Shown here: piece after piece, positions 35,553 to 44,277 of the stretch | Position numbering within the stretch: position 1 is the first letter of the stretch | How the letters are laid out: each line of letters starts with the position of its first letter | Assembly (NCBI RefSeq): GCF_028898845.1 | Contig: NZ_CP118574.1 | Span: 1,054,001 to 1,118,000 of the forward strand | DNA from: Streptomyces sp. WZ-12 | GTDB taxonomy: Bacteria > Actinomycetota > Actinomycetes > Streptomycetales > Streptomycetaceae | Direction: 5' to 3' | Length of the DNA stretch: 64,000 bases | The notes under the pieces: generated by a model | The model's input: the letters and a program-made list of their open reading frames with translations, nothing else | Told to the model about the DNA's origin: nothing | Database searches by the model: none | Program-made: the position numbers and the translations under genes

Positions 35553-36260
35553 TCAGGGGCTGGCTTCCGCGGTCCCGTGCTGCCCCCCGTCCGCGCGGCG
35601 ACGGCGCAGGGTGACCACGAAGACATGACTGCTGACGGCCAACATCCAGAGCGGGAAGACGAGTTCGAGATGGCTCGTGGAGCCGACCGCGAACAGCAGC
35701 ACCAGTCCCACCAGATAGCCTAGCCAGGCCAGCCAGCGCGGGAAGACACCCAGTCGGTGCCCGATGGTGGTGGTCGACACCACGAACACCGCGGCCATCC
35801 GCGTGGCGTAGTTGGTCAGCAGCTCCAGGACCAGATGGCGGCCGAACTGCCAGAGCCCCCGCTGTCCCGCGGAGGCGGCGGCGGACACGTCCGTAACGGA
35901 CAGCAGGCTGCCGGCCGTTGCCGCCAGGACGAACAGCATCGCCACGAAGAGCACCCCGCTGCCGAGGAAGAGCGTGGCGAAGAACCGGTCCTCGACCGTG
36001 CCGACGTAGTCCCGGACGGCGCCCATGAACCACAGGAAGAAGATCCCGGCGAACGGCAACAGGGCCAGCGCCGCGTGCAGCGCGTCGCGCTGGGAGGTCT
36101 GCCGGGTCCAGTCGGCGGCGTCCTGGGGGTGCTCGGGTACCGCGAGGTGCACCAGCAGGAAGGCGGCGCCCAGCAGCAGTGCGGAGATGACGCCGGCCGC
36201 CGCCGCGGCGCGCGGCATCCGCACCGTCCGGTCCGCGGGCCGGTCGACCGGGCGCCTCAC
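35553..36260 (-). CDS. six-helix membrane protein of unknown function
   Basis: About 235 residues with six predicted helices, including GVISALLLGAAFLLVHLAV, LLPFAGIFFLWFMGAV, FFATLFLGSGVLFVAMLFVLA, and a C-terminal basic tail RRRRADGGQHG. The acidic-aromatic loop GAVRDYVGTVEDRFFATLF recurs in an actinomycete membrane family I cannot name. The GTG at 36260 is my choice; GTG 36278 and ATG 36218 are alternatives. Confidence 0.6.
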   Translation of the reverse strand: MRRPVDRPADRTVRMPRAAAAAGVISALLLGAAFLLVHLAVPEHPQDAADWTRQTSQRDALHAALALLPFAGIFFLWFMGAVRDYVGTVEDRFFATLFLGSGVLFVAMLFVLAATAGSLLSVTDVSAAASAGQRGLWQFGRHLVLELLTNYATRMAAVFVVSTTTIGHRLGVFPRWLAWLGYLVGLVLLFAVGSTSHLELVFPLWMLAVSSHVFVVTLRRRRADGGQHGTAEASP

Positions 36261-36792
36261 GCGCCACCGTCCGCGCACCGGGCGGGCGGTGCGGAGCGGA
36301 GCGGAGTCCGGTGTGGCTGCGCTGACGACAGTGACGGCGGTGACGGCGGTGCGCTCCGGCCGTCGACGGATACGTTGGGTGACATAGCGTCAGTTCTACG
36401 GCGTGCGGTTCACCGCCGGAGGGATTGGCCGCGGTCAGTCGGGTGAACCGGGGGGGTGCAGGTGGGGCAAGCGTCGTGGGCGTCGGGGCCGGTACCTGGT
36501 TGGTGGCCCGTGGCCGACTGCCACTCGGAGAGCAACTCATGCCCCTGTGCGGGGGGTTGGTGGCCGTGGCCGCCCACAGTCCCTCCGCGCCGGCGCTCCC
36601 GCCGAAACGGGCGCCCCCCATCCCACGCGGGGCGGCGCACCCCCACACCCATCACCCCCGTTGCGCGCGCCGGTGGCGTTCCGTGCGTCGGGGGCGCGTC
36701 CACAGGCCGTCGTCGCCGCTCGTCGCCCATGGGATCATGTCCTGACCAGGCGATTTCACCGCAAGGCAAGACACCGAAGGAGACGAGTCCGG
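36261..36792. other. 532-bp divergent gap, no gene seen
   Basis: Frames are open because of base composition, but translations are Arg/Pro-rich without domains. It includes promoters for the membrane protein and for the small antitoxin-like gene; none is clear by eye. Confidence 0.45.
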
Positions 36793-36990
36793 ATGTTTGA
36801 CGCCCTGAAGAACCTCAAGGAGAAGGCCGAGGAGATCGCCGAGGCACACGGCGACAAGATCTCCGACGGGCTGGAGAAGGTCGGCGGGTTCATCGACGAC
36901 CGGACCGAGCACAAGCACAGCGACAAGATCGACACCGCCGTCGACAAGGCCCAGGGCTTCGTCGAGAAGCTGGGCGACAAGAAGTCCTGA
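36793..36990 (+). CDS. Rv0909-type small antitoxin-like protein
   Basis: 65 residues, highly charged and helical: MFDALKNLKEKAEEIAEAHGDKI, then SDGLEKVGGFIDDRTEHKHSDKIDTAVDKAQGFV in the rest. This matches the MT0933/Rv0909 antitoxin family, which in mycobacteria pairs with a toxin. No toxin gene is adjacent here; many Streptomyces carry the gene alone. GGAG is about 11 nt before the ATG. Confidence 0.75.
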   Translation: MFDALKNLKEKAEEIAEAHGDKISDGLEKVGGFIDDRTEHKHSDKIDTAVDKAQGFVEKLGDKKS

Positions 36991-37127
36991 ACGCGCGGAC
37001 GGGCGAGCGGTCCGGGCACCGCAGTGCGTCGGGGTCCGGATCGCGGGCGGGTGCGCGCCGGAGGGCGGGCGAGTGGTCCATCGCGCCGCGGGCGCGCTGG
37101 ACAGCGGCATGGTCGACCGCGTCGCGA

Positions 37128-37143
37128 ATTGGTCTAGTCCTGA
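37128..37143. promoter_or_regulatory. DasR-responsive element-like site 1 (chitinase)
   Basis: ATTGGTCTAGTCCTGA matches 11 of 16 positions of the dre consensus ACTGGTCTAGACCACT, including the TGGTCTAG core. It is directly abutted by a second copy. Confidence 0.7.
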
Positions 37144-37159
37144 CTTGGTCCAGTCCATT
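37144..37159. promoter_or_regulatory. DasR-responsive element-like site 2 (chitinase), overlapping -35
   Basis: CTTGGTCCAGTCCATT matches 11 of 16 dre positions and starts exactly one dre length after site 1. Its last bases overlap a perfect -35 TTGACA. Such tandem repeats at Streptomyces chitinase promoters mediate chitin induction and glucose control. Confidence 0.7.
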
Positions 37160-37186
37160 GACATGCTCCTGACGTCAGGGTTATCC
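37158..37186 (+). promoter_or_regulatory. chitinase promoter, TTGACA-N17-TTATCC
   Basis: A consensus -35 (37158-37163) with a weaker -10 at 37181-37186, about 60 nt before the chitinase ATG. Occupation of the adjoining dre copy would block RNA polymerase. Confidence 0.5.
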
Positions 37187-37248
37187 CAGAGTCAATACCG
37201 CTGCGTACAAGGGGAATTGGCGGCCCACCTCCGACATCTGGGACTGAC

Positions 37249-38316
37249 ATGAGACGCAGGCGCTCCCTCCGCACCGCCCTCACCGCTACCGTCACCGCCG
37301 TCGCCACGGCCGGCCTGACCGCCCTGGGCGGTGGCGCCGCCCACGCGGCGACCCCGCTCCCGACCCATGTGTTCGCGCCGTACTTCGAGTCGTGGACGGG
37401 CGAGAGCCCCGCCGCGCTCTCCGCCCAGTCCGGTGCCAAGCACCTGACGATGGCGTTCCTCCAGACCGAGTCCAAGGGCTCCTGCACGCCCTATTGGAAC
37501 GGGAGTACCGAGACGCCGGTCTCCGCGTCCTCCTTCGGTGACGACATCAAGACCATCCAGGGCAAGGGGGGCGATGTCATCCCCTCCTTCGGCGGCTACA
37601 CCGCGGACACCACCGGCACCGAGATCGCGGACAGTTGTACCGACGTCCAGAAGATCGCCGCCGCGTACGAGAAGGTGATCACGACCTACGACGTGTCGCG
37701 GCTCGACATGGACATCGAGGCCGACTCGCTGGACGACTCGGCCGCGGTCGACCGGCGGAACAAGGCCATCAAGCTGGTCGAGGACTGGGCGGCGACCAAC
37801 GGGCGGAAGGTGGAGATCTCCTACACCCTCCCGACGACGACCCAGGGCCCGGCCGACAGCGGAACCGCCCTGTTGCAGAACGCGGTCAGCAACGGCGCGC
37901 GGGTGGACGTCGTCAACATCATGACGTTCGACTACTACGACAACGCCACCCACAACATGGCCAACGACACCCAGACCGCGGCCCAGGGCCTGTACGACCA
38001 GCTCAATCAGCTCTACCCGGACAAGGCGCCGGCCCAGTTGTGGGCGATGGTCGGCATCATCGAGATGCCCGGCGTCGACGACTTCGGGCCGGCCGAGACG
38101 TTCAGCCTCGACAACGCCAACCAGGTCTACAAGTGGGCGGTGGACAAGGGCATCAACACCCTGTCGTTCTGGGCCCTCCAGCGGGACAACGGGAGCTGTC
38201 CCGGCGGCGCGTCGGCCGACAACTGCTCCAGCATCCCGCAGCAGACCTGGGACTTCACCCATGTCTTCGCGCCGTTCACCGGCGGCGGGACCGCGGGGCC
38301 GACGGCCTCCCGGTGA
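37249..38316 (+). CDS. secreted GH18 chitinase
   Basis: 355 residues. A twin-basic/Sec-type signal (MRRRRSLRTALTATVTAVATAGLTAL..., cleavage near AHAA) directs export. The GH18 catalytic motif is SRLDMDIEA (DxDxE with catalytic Glu), with the substrate-motif MTFDYYDN and terminal SFWALQRDNGSC. No chitin-binding domain is attached. It hydrolyses chitin outside the cell to chitooligomers that feed GlcNAc signalling. Two abutting dre-like sites and a TTGACA promoter lie upstream, so DasR-type control by aminosugars is likely. Confidence 0.9.
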   Translation: MRRRRSLRTALTATVTAVATAGLTALGGGAAHAATPLPTHVFAPYFESWTGESPAALSAQSGAKHLTMAFLQTESKGSCTPYWNGSTETPVSASSFGDDIKTIQGKGGDVIPSFGGYTADTTGTEIADSCTDVQKIAAAYEKVITTYDVSRLDMDIEADSLDDSAAVDRRNKAIKLVEDWAATNGRKVEISYTLPTTTQGPADSGTALLQNAVSNGARVDVVNIMTFDYYDNATHNMANDTQTAAQGLYDQLNQLYPDKAPAQLWAMVGIIEMPGVDDFGPAETFSLDNANQVYKWAVDKGINTLSFWALQRDNGSCPGGASADNCSSIPQQTWDFTHVFAPFTGGGTAGPTASR

Positions 38317-38370
38317 CCGCCGCGGCCGCACGCCCGCAGGTGTGCAGCCGCGCGGTGGCGCCGGCGGTCC

Positions 38371-39588
38371 CTATGGCGCGGTCCGGGCCCCGTCGTGCGC
38401 CGGTTGGTCGGCGTCGGCCGGGGCCGCCGGTGGTGTCCAGCGGATGCGTGTGCCGCACAGCGAGACCACCAGCGCGGAGGCGGCGACGGCGGCCATGCCC
38501 CAGACCAGTCCGGCGGCGTTGGCGATGAAGCCGATGACGGGCGGACCGGCGAGCAGGCCGGTGGTGCCCATGGCGGCGACCAGCGTGAGTGCCTGGGGAC
38601 CCTGTCCGGCCGCGGCCACGTAGACGCAGGGGGTGACGGCCGCGATGCCCAGACCGACGCAGGCGAAGCCGATCAGGGCCGGCAGCACGCCGCCGCTCAA
38701 CAGGGCGAGCGCCAGGCCGACTCCGGCCAGTGCGCTGCCGACGCGGACGATCCTCCCGTCGCCCCAGCGGCTCCGCCAACCATCGGCGAACAGGCGGGAC
38801 AGCACCATCACGCCGGAGACGACGGCGATGCCCATGGGCGCCAGTTCCGCGGACGCCCTGGCGACGTCCTTGAGGTAGAGGGCCGACCAGTCGTTCATGG
38901 CGCCCTCGGTCACCGTGCCGAACGCCATGGCGCAGCACATCCACAGCGTCAGGCGGGAGGGCAACGCCCAGCGACGGCCGGCGTGTTGCCGTTCCCGGCC
39001 CGCCGCGGGCCGCTCGTCGGTGAGCAGCCCGGGCCGGGCGCAGCCGAGCAACAGCAGGAGCACCGCGGCGGCCGCCGCGAAGTGCACGACGACGGTCGCG
39101 GTCAGCGCGGTCACGCCGGAGGCCAGTACGGCCGCGGCCAACGACCCGGCGCTGAACGTTGCGTGCAGCTTGGACATGGCGTTGCGCCCGTGTCTGGATT
39201 CCAGGGCGGCGCCCTGGGCGTTCATGGCGACGTTCAGGCAGCCCACGAGCAGGCCGTCGCCGCACATCACCACCAGCGCGGTCGGGTAGTTGGGCGCCGC
39301 GGCCAGCGCGAACAGCAACAGGGTCAGGCAGAGCGCCGACCACAGCGCCAGGCGCCTGGCGCCCAGCCGGTTCATCAACAGCGTCACCAGGGGGAACGAG
39401 GCCGCCGCGCCGACGCCGGCGGCCATCAGCAGCACGCCAACTTCCGCCGCGGACAAGCCGAGTTGGGCCTTGATGGCGGGGATCCGGGAGGCCCAGGTGG
39501 CGTACTGGAACCCCAGGGTGAAGAACAGGGCCGCGATCGCCAACAGCGTCCGGAGGAACGGATCGGATATGCGGAACGCCGGCATCAT
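38371..39588 (-). CDS. MFS transporter, last gene of the five-gene operon
   Basis: 405 residues, 12 helices, of the YbjJ/Fsr-like MFS branch: ALFFTLGFQYATWASRIPAIKAQLGLS at TM1, LLMNRLGARRLALWSA, and a second half starting LPSRLTLWMCCAMAFGTVTEGAMNDWSALYL. It most likely exports the product of the operon. The ATG overlaps the upstream gene's TGA (ATGA), so it is translationally coupled to the GNAT gene. Confidence 0.85.
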   Translation of the reverse strand: MMPAFRISDPFLRTLLAIAALFFTLGFQYATWASRIPAIKAQLGLSAAEVGVLLMAAGVGAAASFPLVTLLMNRLGARRLALWSALCLTLLLFALAAAPNYPTALVVMCGDGLLVGCLNVAMNAQGAALESRHGRNAMSKLHATFSAGSLAAAVLASGVTALTATVVVHFAAAAAVLLLLLGCARPGLLTDERPAAGRERQHAGRRWALPSRLTLWMCCAMAFGTVTEGAMNDWSALYLKDVARASAELAPMGIAVVSGVMVLSRLFADGWRSRWGDGRIVRVGSALAGVGLALALLSGGVLPALIGFACVGLGIAAVTPCVYVAAAGQGPQALTLVAAMGTTGLLAGPPVIGFIANAAGLVWGMAAVAASALVVSLCGTRIRWTPPAAPADADQPAHDGARTAP

Positions 39589-40190
39589 GCCCCTTCTCGG
39601 AGGTTGGCCTTGTGGCCGGATCTGTTGTCGTCGCATGCGTTGACGCGTTGGTGGTGTGGTGCCGCCGGTGTCGGCAGCGGCCGGGACATGTAGACGGCGT
39701 GCGGGCCGTACTCGTCCGGGGAGACCACTCCGGGGTGGGAGTGGAATCCGTTGGCCGCCCAGAAGGGTTCGCTGCCGGCGACGGCGATCAGGGAGATCTG
39801 CTGGTAGCCGTCGCGCGTCGCCGTGGTCGTGAGGTGGTGCAGGAGGTGCCTGGCCAGTCCCCGGCGGCGGAGCGGTTCGGCGATGACCAGGTCGTGCAGG
39901 TGGAGGTTGCGGGAGGGGGGCGAGGGGCGTTCCGGGCGGGTCAGGTCCGGGTAGTGGAACGCCGGGTAGGGCAGGGCCAACAGGTAGCCCGCCAGCCGCC
40001 GGTGGAGGTCGAGGGCGAAGCAGGTGTCCGGTGAGGCGTGGGCGCGGGAGGCGAGGGCGGCGGGCTCCTCGGACAGTCCGAGGGCGGCGTAGGCGCGGGA
40101 CTCCAGGGCGGTGATGGCGTCCCAGTCGTCCGTCGTGAGGGGGCGGATGCGGGGGCTGGTGTCGCGGGCGTTGGTGGTGTCGCGGTTCAT
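39585..40190 (-). CDS. GNAT family N-acetyltransferase, operon gene 4
   Basis: 201 residues. Motif A is LHDLVIAEPLRRRGLARHLLHHLTTTA, with R-R-G-L-A for the acetyl-CoA pyrophosphate; then ISLIAVAGSEPFWAANGFHSHPGV. The N-terminal RIRPLTTDDWDAITALESRAYAA is GNAT-like. It probably acetylates an amine made by the decarboxylase, either as a biosynthetic step or for self-protection. Both ends show ATGA overlaps with the neighbours. Confidence 0.82.
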   Translation of the reverse strand: MNRDTTNARDTSPRIRPLTTDDWDAITALESRAYAALGLSEEPAALASRAHASPDTCFALDLHRRLAGYLLALPYPAFHYPDLTRPERPSPPSRNLHLHDLVIAEPLRRRGLARHLLHHLTTTATRDGYQQISLIAVAGSEPFWAANGFHSHPGVVSPDEYGPHAVYMSRPLPTPAAPHHQRVNACDDNRSGHKANLREGA

Positions 40191-41431
40191 CGGCATCCGC
40201 AGCACACCTCCGCGACCGGTTGTGCCTGTGGGCGGTGCGGTGGGGCGTGGTGTCTGGTGCCCGTGCCGTGGATCCAGGTGTACGGGGGCGGGTGGAAGCC
40301 GTTGAAGCCCCGGGTCAGATAGGAGAGGGCGTAGGCGCCGCAGGAGAGCAGCCAGACCGGGTCGCCGGAGGCGAGGCCCGCGGGCACCTGGACGGGGCCG
40401 CGTTCGGGCGCGAAGGCGTCGTCGCTGTCGCAGGTGGGGCCGGCCACGAAGGCGGGGAGGGTCGGGCCGGCGGGGTGCGTGGGGAAGGCCATCCGGTACG
40501 TCAACTGGTCCATTTCATACAGGCCGTTGAACTTGCCGACGCTGAGGTACAGCCAGCGCTGCCGCTCGCCGTTGGGCTGTCGGCGGGTGGTGAGGCGGGT
40601 CACGTGGGCCCGGATGGCTCCGTGGTCCGCGACGAGGTAACGGCCCGGTTCGATACGGAAGTCGAGGGGGTGTCCGCAGGTGTCGGTGAGGCGCGCCATG
40701 CCCTCCCGGATGACGGTGAAGATCTTGTCCACGGGCGGGGCGAGGGGTCCGCCGCGTACGTCGGCGTAGCCGAGGGCCGGCAGGCCGCCGCCGAGGTTGA
40801 CGTGGTCCACGCGGATGCCGCGCCGGTGCAGGGCGGTCAGGGTCCCCGCGGCGAGGTCGAGGGCGCGGCGCCAGGCGTCGGCCGTCATCTGTTGGGAACC
40901 GACGTGGAAGGAGAGCCCGGACGGGGTCAGTCCGGCGTCCTGGGCCGCGGCCAGGACGCGGACCGCGTCGGCGGAGGAGCAGCCGTGCTTGTGGGTCAGT
41001 CCCCACAGCGCGCCGTCGCCGTCGGTGGCCAGGCGGCAGAACACCCGGGCGCCGGGGGCGTGGGCGGCGAGGGCCGCGACGTCCTCCAGGCTGTCCGTGG
41101 CGAAGTCCCGCACGCCGAGCCGGTGCGCCTCGGCGATGTCCCGGTCGGACTTGACGGTGTTGCCGTAGTGGATCCGGTCGAGCGGGATACCGGCGCGGAG
41201 TGCCTGGGCGATCTCGCGGGGACTGGCCGCGTCGGCGCCCGCGCCCCGGCGCGCCAGGCAGGCGAGGACGGCGTCCATCGGGCAGGACTTCATGGCGAAG
41301 CGGACGGCGGCGCCGGGCAGTTCGCGTTGCAGGGTGGCGTGGCTCTCGGCGATGCCGGCCAGGTCGTAGACGATCTGGTCGTGGTCCGCGGCCGCCAGGG
41401 CGGCGCGCAGGGCGGGGTTGTCGGTGATCAT
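40187..41431 (-). CDS. PLP-dependent (fold type III) ornithine/DAP-type decarboxylase, operon gene 3
   Basis: 414 residues, fold-type III decarboxylase. PLP Lys is K48 in VRFAMKSCP; the His stacking on PLP is H176 in SFHVGSQQ; the phosphate-binding GGG is NLGGGLPAL (214-216) with EPGRYL (261-264); the catalytic Cys-Asp is C334-D335 in GPTCDSDD, where ornithine decarboxylases have CDGLD. The substrate should be a basic or dicarboxylic amino acid, giving an amine. It is coupled at both ends by ATGA overlaps. Exact substrate unknown. Confidence 0.85.
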   Translation of the reverse strand: MITDNPALRAALAAADHDQIVYDLAGIAESHATLQRELPGAAVRFAMKSCPMDAVLACLARRGAGADAASPREIAQALRAGIPLDRIHYGNTVKSDRDIAEAHRLGVRDFATDSLEDVAALAAHAPGARVFCRLATDGDGALWGLTHKHGCSSADAVRVLAAAQDAGLTPSGLSFHVGSQQMTADAWRRALDLAAGTLTALHRRGIRVDHVNLGGGLPALGYADVRGGPLAPPVDKIFTVIREGMARLTDTCGHPLDFRIEPGRYLVADHGAIRAHVTRLTTRRQPNGERQRWLYLSVGKFNGLYEMDQLTYRMAFPTHPAGPTLPAFVAGPTCDSDDAFAPERGPVQVPAGLASGDPVWLLSCGAYALSYLTRGFNGFHPPPYTWIHGTGTRHHAPPHRPQAQPVAEVCCGCR

Positions 41432-42759
41432 CGGCGGTCCCGGTCCGGCTGGTGGGGGAACGGGTGCGGGCCGGTGGCGCGGCTCGCGTCGATCAGCGCC
41501 GCCCATGCCTCGATGAGCAGGGCGAAGTCCGCCATGTCCTGCCCGGCCTCATGGAGCAGGCGTTCCCGGCGCGGGGCGAGGGTGTCGGCGAACGCCGCGT
41601 ATTTTCCGCCCAGTTGACGGTAGGAGGCGTCGAGGACGTCCAGTCGTCGGACGTTCTCGGTGCGGTCCAGTGCGGTGCTCTCGCGGACCAGCGCGGCGAT
41701 CGCGGGGGCGCGTACCTGGTGTTGGTCGTCGAGGAGCGCGTCGCCCGCGGCGGCCATCCGGTCGTAGAGGAAGTTGAGGTAGAGCATGGAGAGGAAGAAC
41801 TTGGCGAACCGGGTCTGGTAGGCGGGGAATCCGGGGCCGGTGCGGCGTTCGCCGGTGTAGAAGTTCACGATGTTGCGGTTGTGGAGGACGCCCGGCAGGC
41901 CGGCGTCGTGCACCAGGTGGATGAGGAAGTAGTCGCTGCCGATGGTGTTGGTGGCGGGCGGCAGCGGGACGCGTTCGTGCACGCGGTGGAAGCTGATGTT
42001 GCACATGTCCACCCGCATGGGGTCGATCAGGCCCAGGACGGAGTGGTCGCGGGTGAACGGGGCCGTGCCGCCGCCCCGGAACGACTCGGCGGCGAGCTCC
42101 CGCTTGGCCTGCTCCGACCAGTGCCCTGGCGCCCACAGGCCGACCACGTCGGCGTAGACGTTCGGGTCCAGGCGGTGGATCTCGGCGATGTCCACGGAGA
42201 GTTCGCCGATGAAGGAACTGCCCACCATCGTCACGGGCTTGGGCGCGTGCCGCGGGTCCAGGGTGGTCGCGTAGACGTGGCGCGCCGCGTCGCCGGCGGG
42301 CCGTCCGAGGGCGCGGAGCTCGTGGTGGATCGGGAAGACCGGGGTGCCGTTGCTGGTCTGGTAGCGGCTGTCCGAGTCCCGGCGGTGGACGGACTGGCAG
42401 CCGAGGGCGGCGGCGATCAGGAACGCCCGGTTGGTGCAGGCGCCGTAGGAGGGCTCCGTCGGGAGCATGAGGTCCAGCATCAGGTCGGGCTTGGCGACGC
42501 CGGAGTCCCGGATCACCCGCCGCAGGAAGCCGCGTTGGGCGCGTTCGCCGAGGTGGTGTGCGATGACGTTCGGCGGGCGGGGGGTCTCCCGCACGGCCCG
42601 GGCGTGTGCGGCTAACGCCTCGCCGTCGCAGGAGTCCAGGACCAGCAGGTGGACCGCGACGTCGAAGTGTTCGGCGGCGTAGGCGGCCTCCTCGCCGAGG
42701 GCCCTGATCGCCGGGGCGCAGGGCCGGTTGGTGGGCAGGGTCAGGCAGATTGTGCGCAT
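41428..42759 (-). CDS. DUF6271-like protein, operon gene 2
   Basis: 443 residues starting MRTICLTLPTNRPCAPAIRAL. It resembles the Streptomyces DUF6271 group, whose function is not established. Features: an N-terminal Rossmann-like stretch AVHLLVLDSCDGEALAAHARA, an Asp-rich HRRDSDSRYQTSNG that looks like a nucleotide-sugar or metal site, and LMLPTEPSYGACTNRAFLIAAALG. A GT-A-like transferase is possible but unproven. The ATG overlaps the dioxygenase gene by 19 nt and its stop overlaps the decarboxylase by 4 nt. Confidence 0.7.
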   Translation of the reverse strand: MRTICLTLPTNRPCAPAIRALGEEAAYAAEHFDVAVHLLVLDSCDGEALAAHARAVRETPRPPNVIAHHLGERAQRGFLRRVIRDSGVAKPDLMLDLMLPTEPSYGACTNRAFLIAAALGCQSVHRRDSDSRYQTSNGTPVFPIHHELRALGRPAGDAARHVYATTLDPRHAPKPVTMVGSSFIGELSVDIAEIHRLDPNVYADVVGLWAPGHWSEQAKRELAAESFRGGGTAPFTRDHSVLGLIDPMRVDMCNISFHRVHERVPLPPATNTIGSDYFLIHLVHDAGLPGVLHNRNIVNFYTGERRTGPGFPAYQTRFAKFFLSMLYLNFLYDRMAAAGDALLDDQHQVRAPAIAALVRESTALDRTENVRRLDVLDASYRQLGGKYAAFADTLAPRRERLLHEAGQDMADFALLIEAWAALIDASRATGPHPFPHQPDRDRR

Positions 42760-43805
42760 GCGCCCGCTCCCGTGGGTTCGGCGGCGTCCTGCCCGGTCCA
42801 GGAGTCGAGGCCGAGGAGCCTGGCGCCCAGTTCGTCGAGCACCGCCGGGCCGTAGCGGAGGGATTCGTGGCGCCGGGCGTCGCCGACCAGGGTGGCGTTC
42901 CAGTCCGGCGTCCGCCGGTGCCGCCAGGAGTCGACCCGGGAGGCGCGCAGGGCGCGGTGTTCTTCGAGGGCCGGCATCATGGAGAGGTACTGGACGGCGC
43001 GGACGTCGTCCCGGGAGGTGTTGGCGGCGACGCCGTGCGCCAGCAGGCCGTTCCAGATCAGTAGGTCGCCGGCGGCCAACTCGGGCCGGATGACGGGGAG
43101 TTCGTTGGGGTCGAAGGCGGGACGGAGCGGGTCCCGGTCGGCCGGTTGGCGCGCCTTCCACTGGTCGAACCGGCGGAACAGTTCGGGCGCGCACTGGAAT
43201 CCGCCGCAGTCCGGCCGGGTGTCGTCCAGCGCGATGATGCCCTGGACGCGCTGCGGCAGCACCCCGAGGGTGGTGTCGATGTCCCAGTGGAGTTCGATGT
43301 CGAAGCCGCGCTCGGTCGGCGCGATGAGCGCGCGGTCGCGGTTGTTGATGTTGGGCGGGTTGAGGTTGAGCCGGTCCAGGGTGACCCACAGTTCCGGGCA
43401 GTCCCAGACATCGACGAACGCGTCGTAGACCCGTTGCGTCTGGCGGCTGTCCCAGAGGTACTGGTGGTGGTACGCCTCGACGAATCCGTAGATGTGCAGT
43501 TCCCGGTCGAGGTCCGAGCGGAACGGCCGGTCCTGGTACCAGGTGTCGGGGCGGGCCGGGTCGAGTCCCTGGAAGTCCCAGGCGAAGTCCAGCAGGCGCC
43601 TGGCGGCGGAGGGCGGGATGGCCTCCTTGACCACGACGAAGCCGTAGGTCTGCCAGAAGGCGAAGTCCGCCTCGGACAGCACCCGCAGCTCGTGCGTCTT
43701 GCGCAGTTCGTGCAGCGCGGTGCGGGCCAGGTAGGTCTCGCCGTCCGCGCTGAAGTAGGGGATGTCGGAGGCGGCTCGGTACAGGTATGCGTCGGTCGCC
43801 GGCAT
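42741..43805 (-). CDS. phytanoyl-CoA dioxygenase-like Fe(II)/2-oxoglutarate oxygenase, operon gene 1
   Basis: 354 residues of the PhyH superfamily. The iron triad is H173-x-D175 in ELHWDID and H257 in NGLLAHGV, with R269 (SRDDVRAVQ) to bind 2-oxoglutarate. The N-terminal part VLSEADFAFWQTYGFVVVKEAIP is the usual PhyH opening. It should hydroxylate, desaturate or halogenate-like oxidise a small substrate; the Asp rules out halogenase. ATG 43805 follows GGAGC. As first gene it carries the operon promoter, where a dre-like site lies. Confidence 0.85.
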   Translation of the reverse strand: MPATDAYLYRAASDIPYFSADGETYLARTALHELRKTHELRVLSEADFAFWQTYGFVVVKEAIPPSAARRLLDFAWDFQGLDPARPDTWYQDRPFRSDLDRELHIYGFVEAYHHQYLWDSRQTQRVYDAFVDVWDCPELWVTLDRLNLNPPNINNRDRALIAPTERGFDIELHWDIDTTLGVLPQRVQGIIALDDTRPDCGGFQCAPELFRRFDQWKARQPADRDPLRPAFDPNELPVIRPELAAGDLLIWNGLLAHGVAANTSRDDVRAVQYLSMMPALEEHRALRASRVDSWRHRRTPDWNATLVGDARRHESLRYGPAVLDELGARLLGLDSWTGQDAAEPTGAGACAQSA

Positions 43806-44055
43806 GCAGCGCTCCAAGGTTTCGATGGATTGCGGGCCGTGCGGATCCCTCTCGGGCGGGGCACCGGGCCACGGGGGCGCGCCGTTGGGCCGTCGGGCTG
43901 CTCGGGACGTCGCGGGGAGGGCGATCCGCTCGGCGGTGTTTGCCGAAGGTGAGCGGGGTGTGCAGCAGGGGCCGGCGGGCTCGCTCGTCCGCCGGGGGCG
44001 ATCAGACCCGCCCCGTACGCAACTCACGCCCCTTGCTTCACTCGCTCACCAACAA

Positions 44056-44071
44056 AGTGGACTAGACCAAC
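44056..44071. promoter_or_regulatory. DasR-responsive element-like site 3 (five-gene operon)
   Basis: AGTGGACTAGACCAAC; its complement GTTGGTCTAGTCCACT matches 13 of 16 dre positions, the best in the window. It lies immediately downstream of a minus-strand TTGACA (44078-44083), where a repressor would block transcription of the dioxygenase operon. Confidence 0.7.
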
Positions 44072-44077
44072 TCGTGC

Positions 44078-44083
44078 TGTCAA
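44078..44083 (-). promoter_or_regulatory. -35 box TTGACA facing the five-gene operon
   Basis: A perfect -35 on the minus strand about 270 nt before the dioxygenase ATG. The matching -10 is not clear (CACTTT-like) and would fall inside the dre-like site. Confidence 0.4.
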
Positions 44084-44229
44084 GAGCGGAGTTGGGAGAA
44101 GGGTGCGGTTGCGGCGATCGCGAGAGGGGGTGAGGCCGGCCGCCGAGCACCCCTCGCCCACCCCCGTCGATGCCCTCCGCGTCAACTGGGGCTCATGGCC
44201 GGGGAGTCGGGGGGCGATTGCCCGATCCC

Positions 44230-44259
44230 TTGACAGTGCGGATTGGACTAGGCCAATAT
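44230..44259 (+). promoter_or_regulatory. GH3 gene promoter TTGACA-N18-CAATAT
   Basis: Consensus -35 at 44230-44235 and a good -10 at 44254-44259, about 60 nt before the GH3 ATG. A dre-like site covers the spacer and -10. Confidence 0.6.
44242..44257. promoter_or_regulatory. DasR-responsive element-like site 4 (GH3)
   Basis: ATTGGACTAGGCCAAT, 12 of 16 dre positions and a near-perfect palindrome, sits between the -35 and -10 of the GH3 promoter. Confidence 0.65.
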
Positions 44260-44261
44260 CC

Positions 44262-44277
44262 GCTGGTCTGTACCAAC
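44262..44277. promoter_or_regulatory. DasR-responsive element-like site 5 (GH3)
   Basis: GCTGGTCTGTACCAAC, 11 of 16 dre positions, placed around the expected transcription start of the GH3 gene. Confidence 0.5.

Noticed and set aside
34327..36648. A 773-residue minus-strand frame
   Set aside because: It runs antisense through the MerR gene and out of frame through a real membrane protein; no domain is present.
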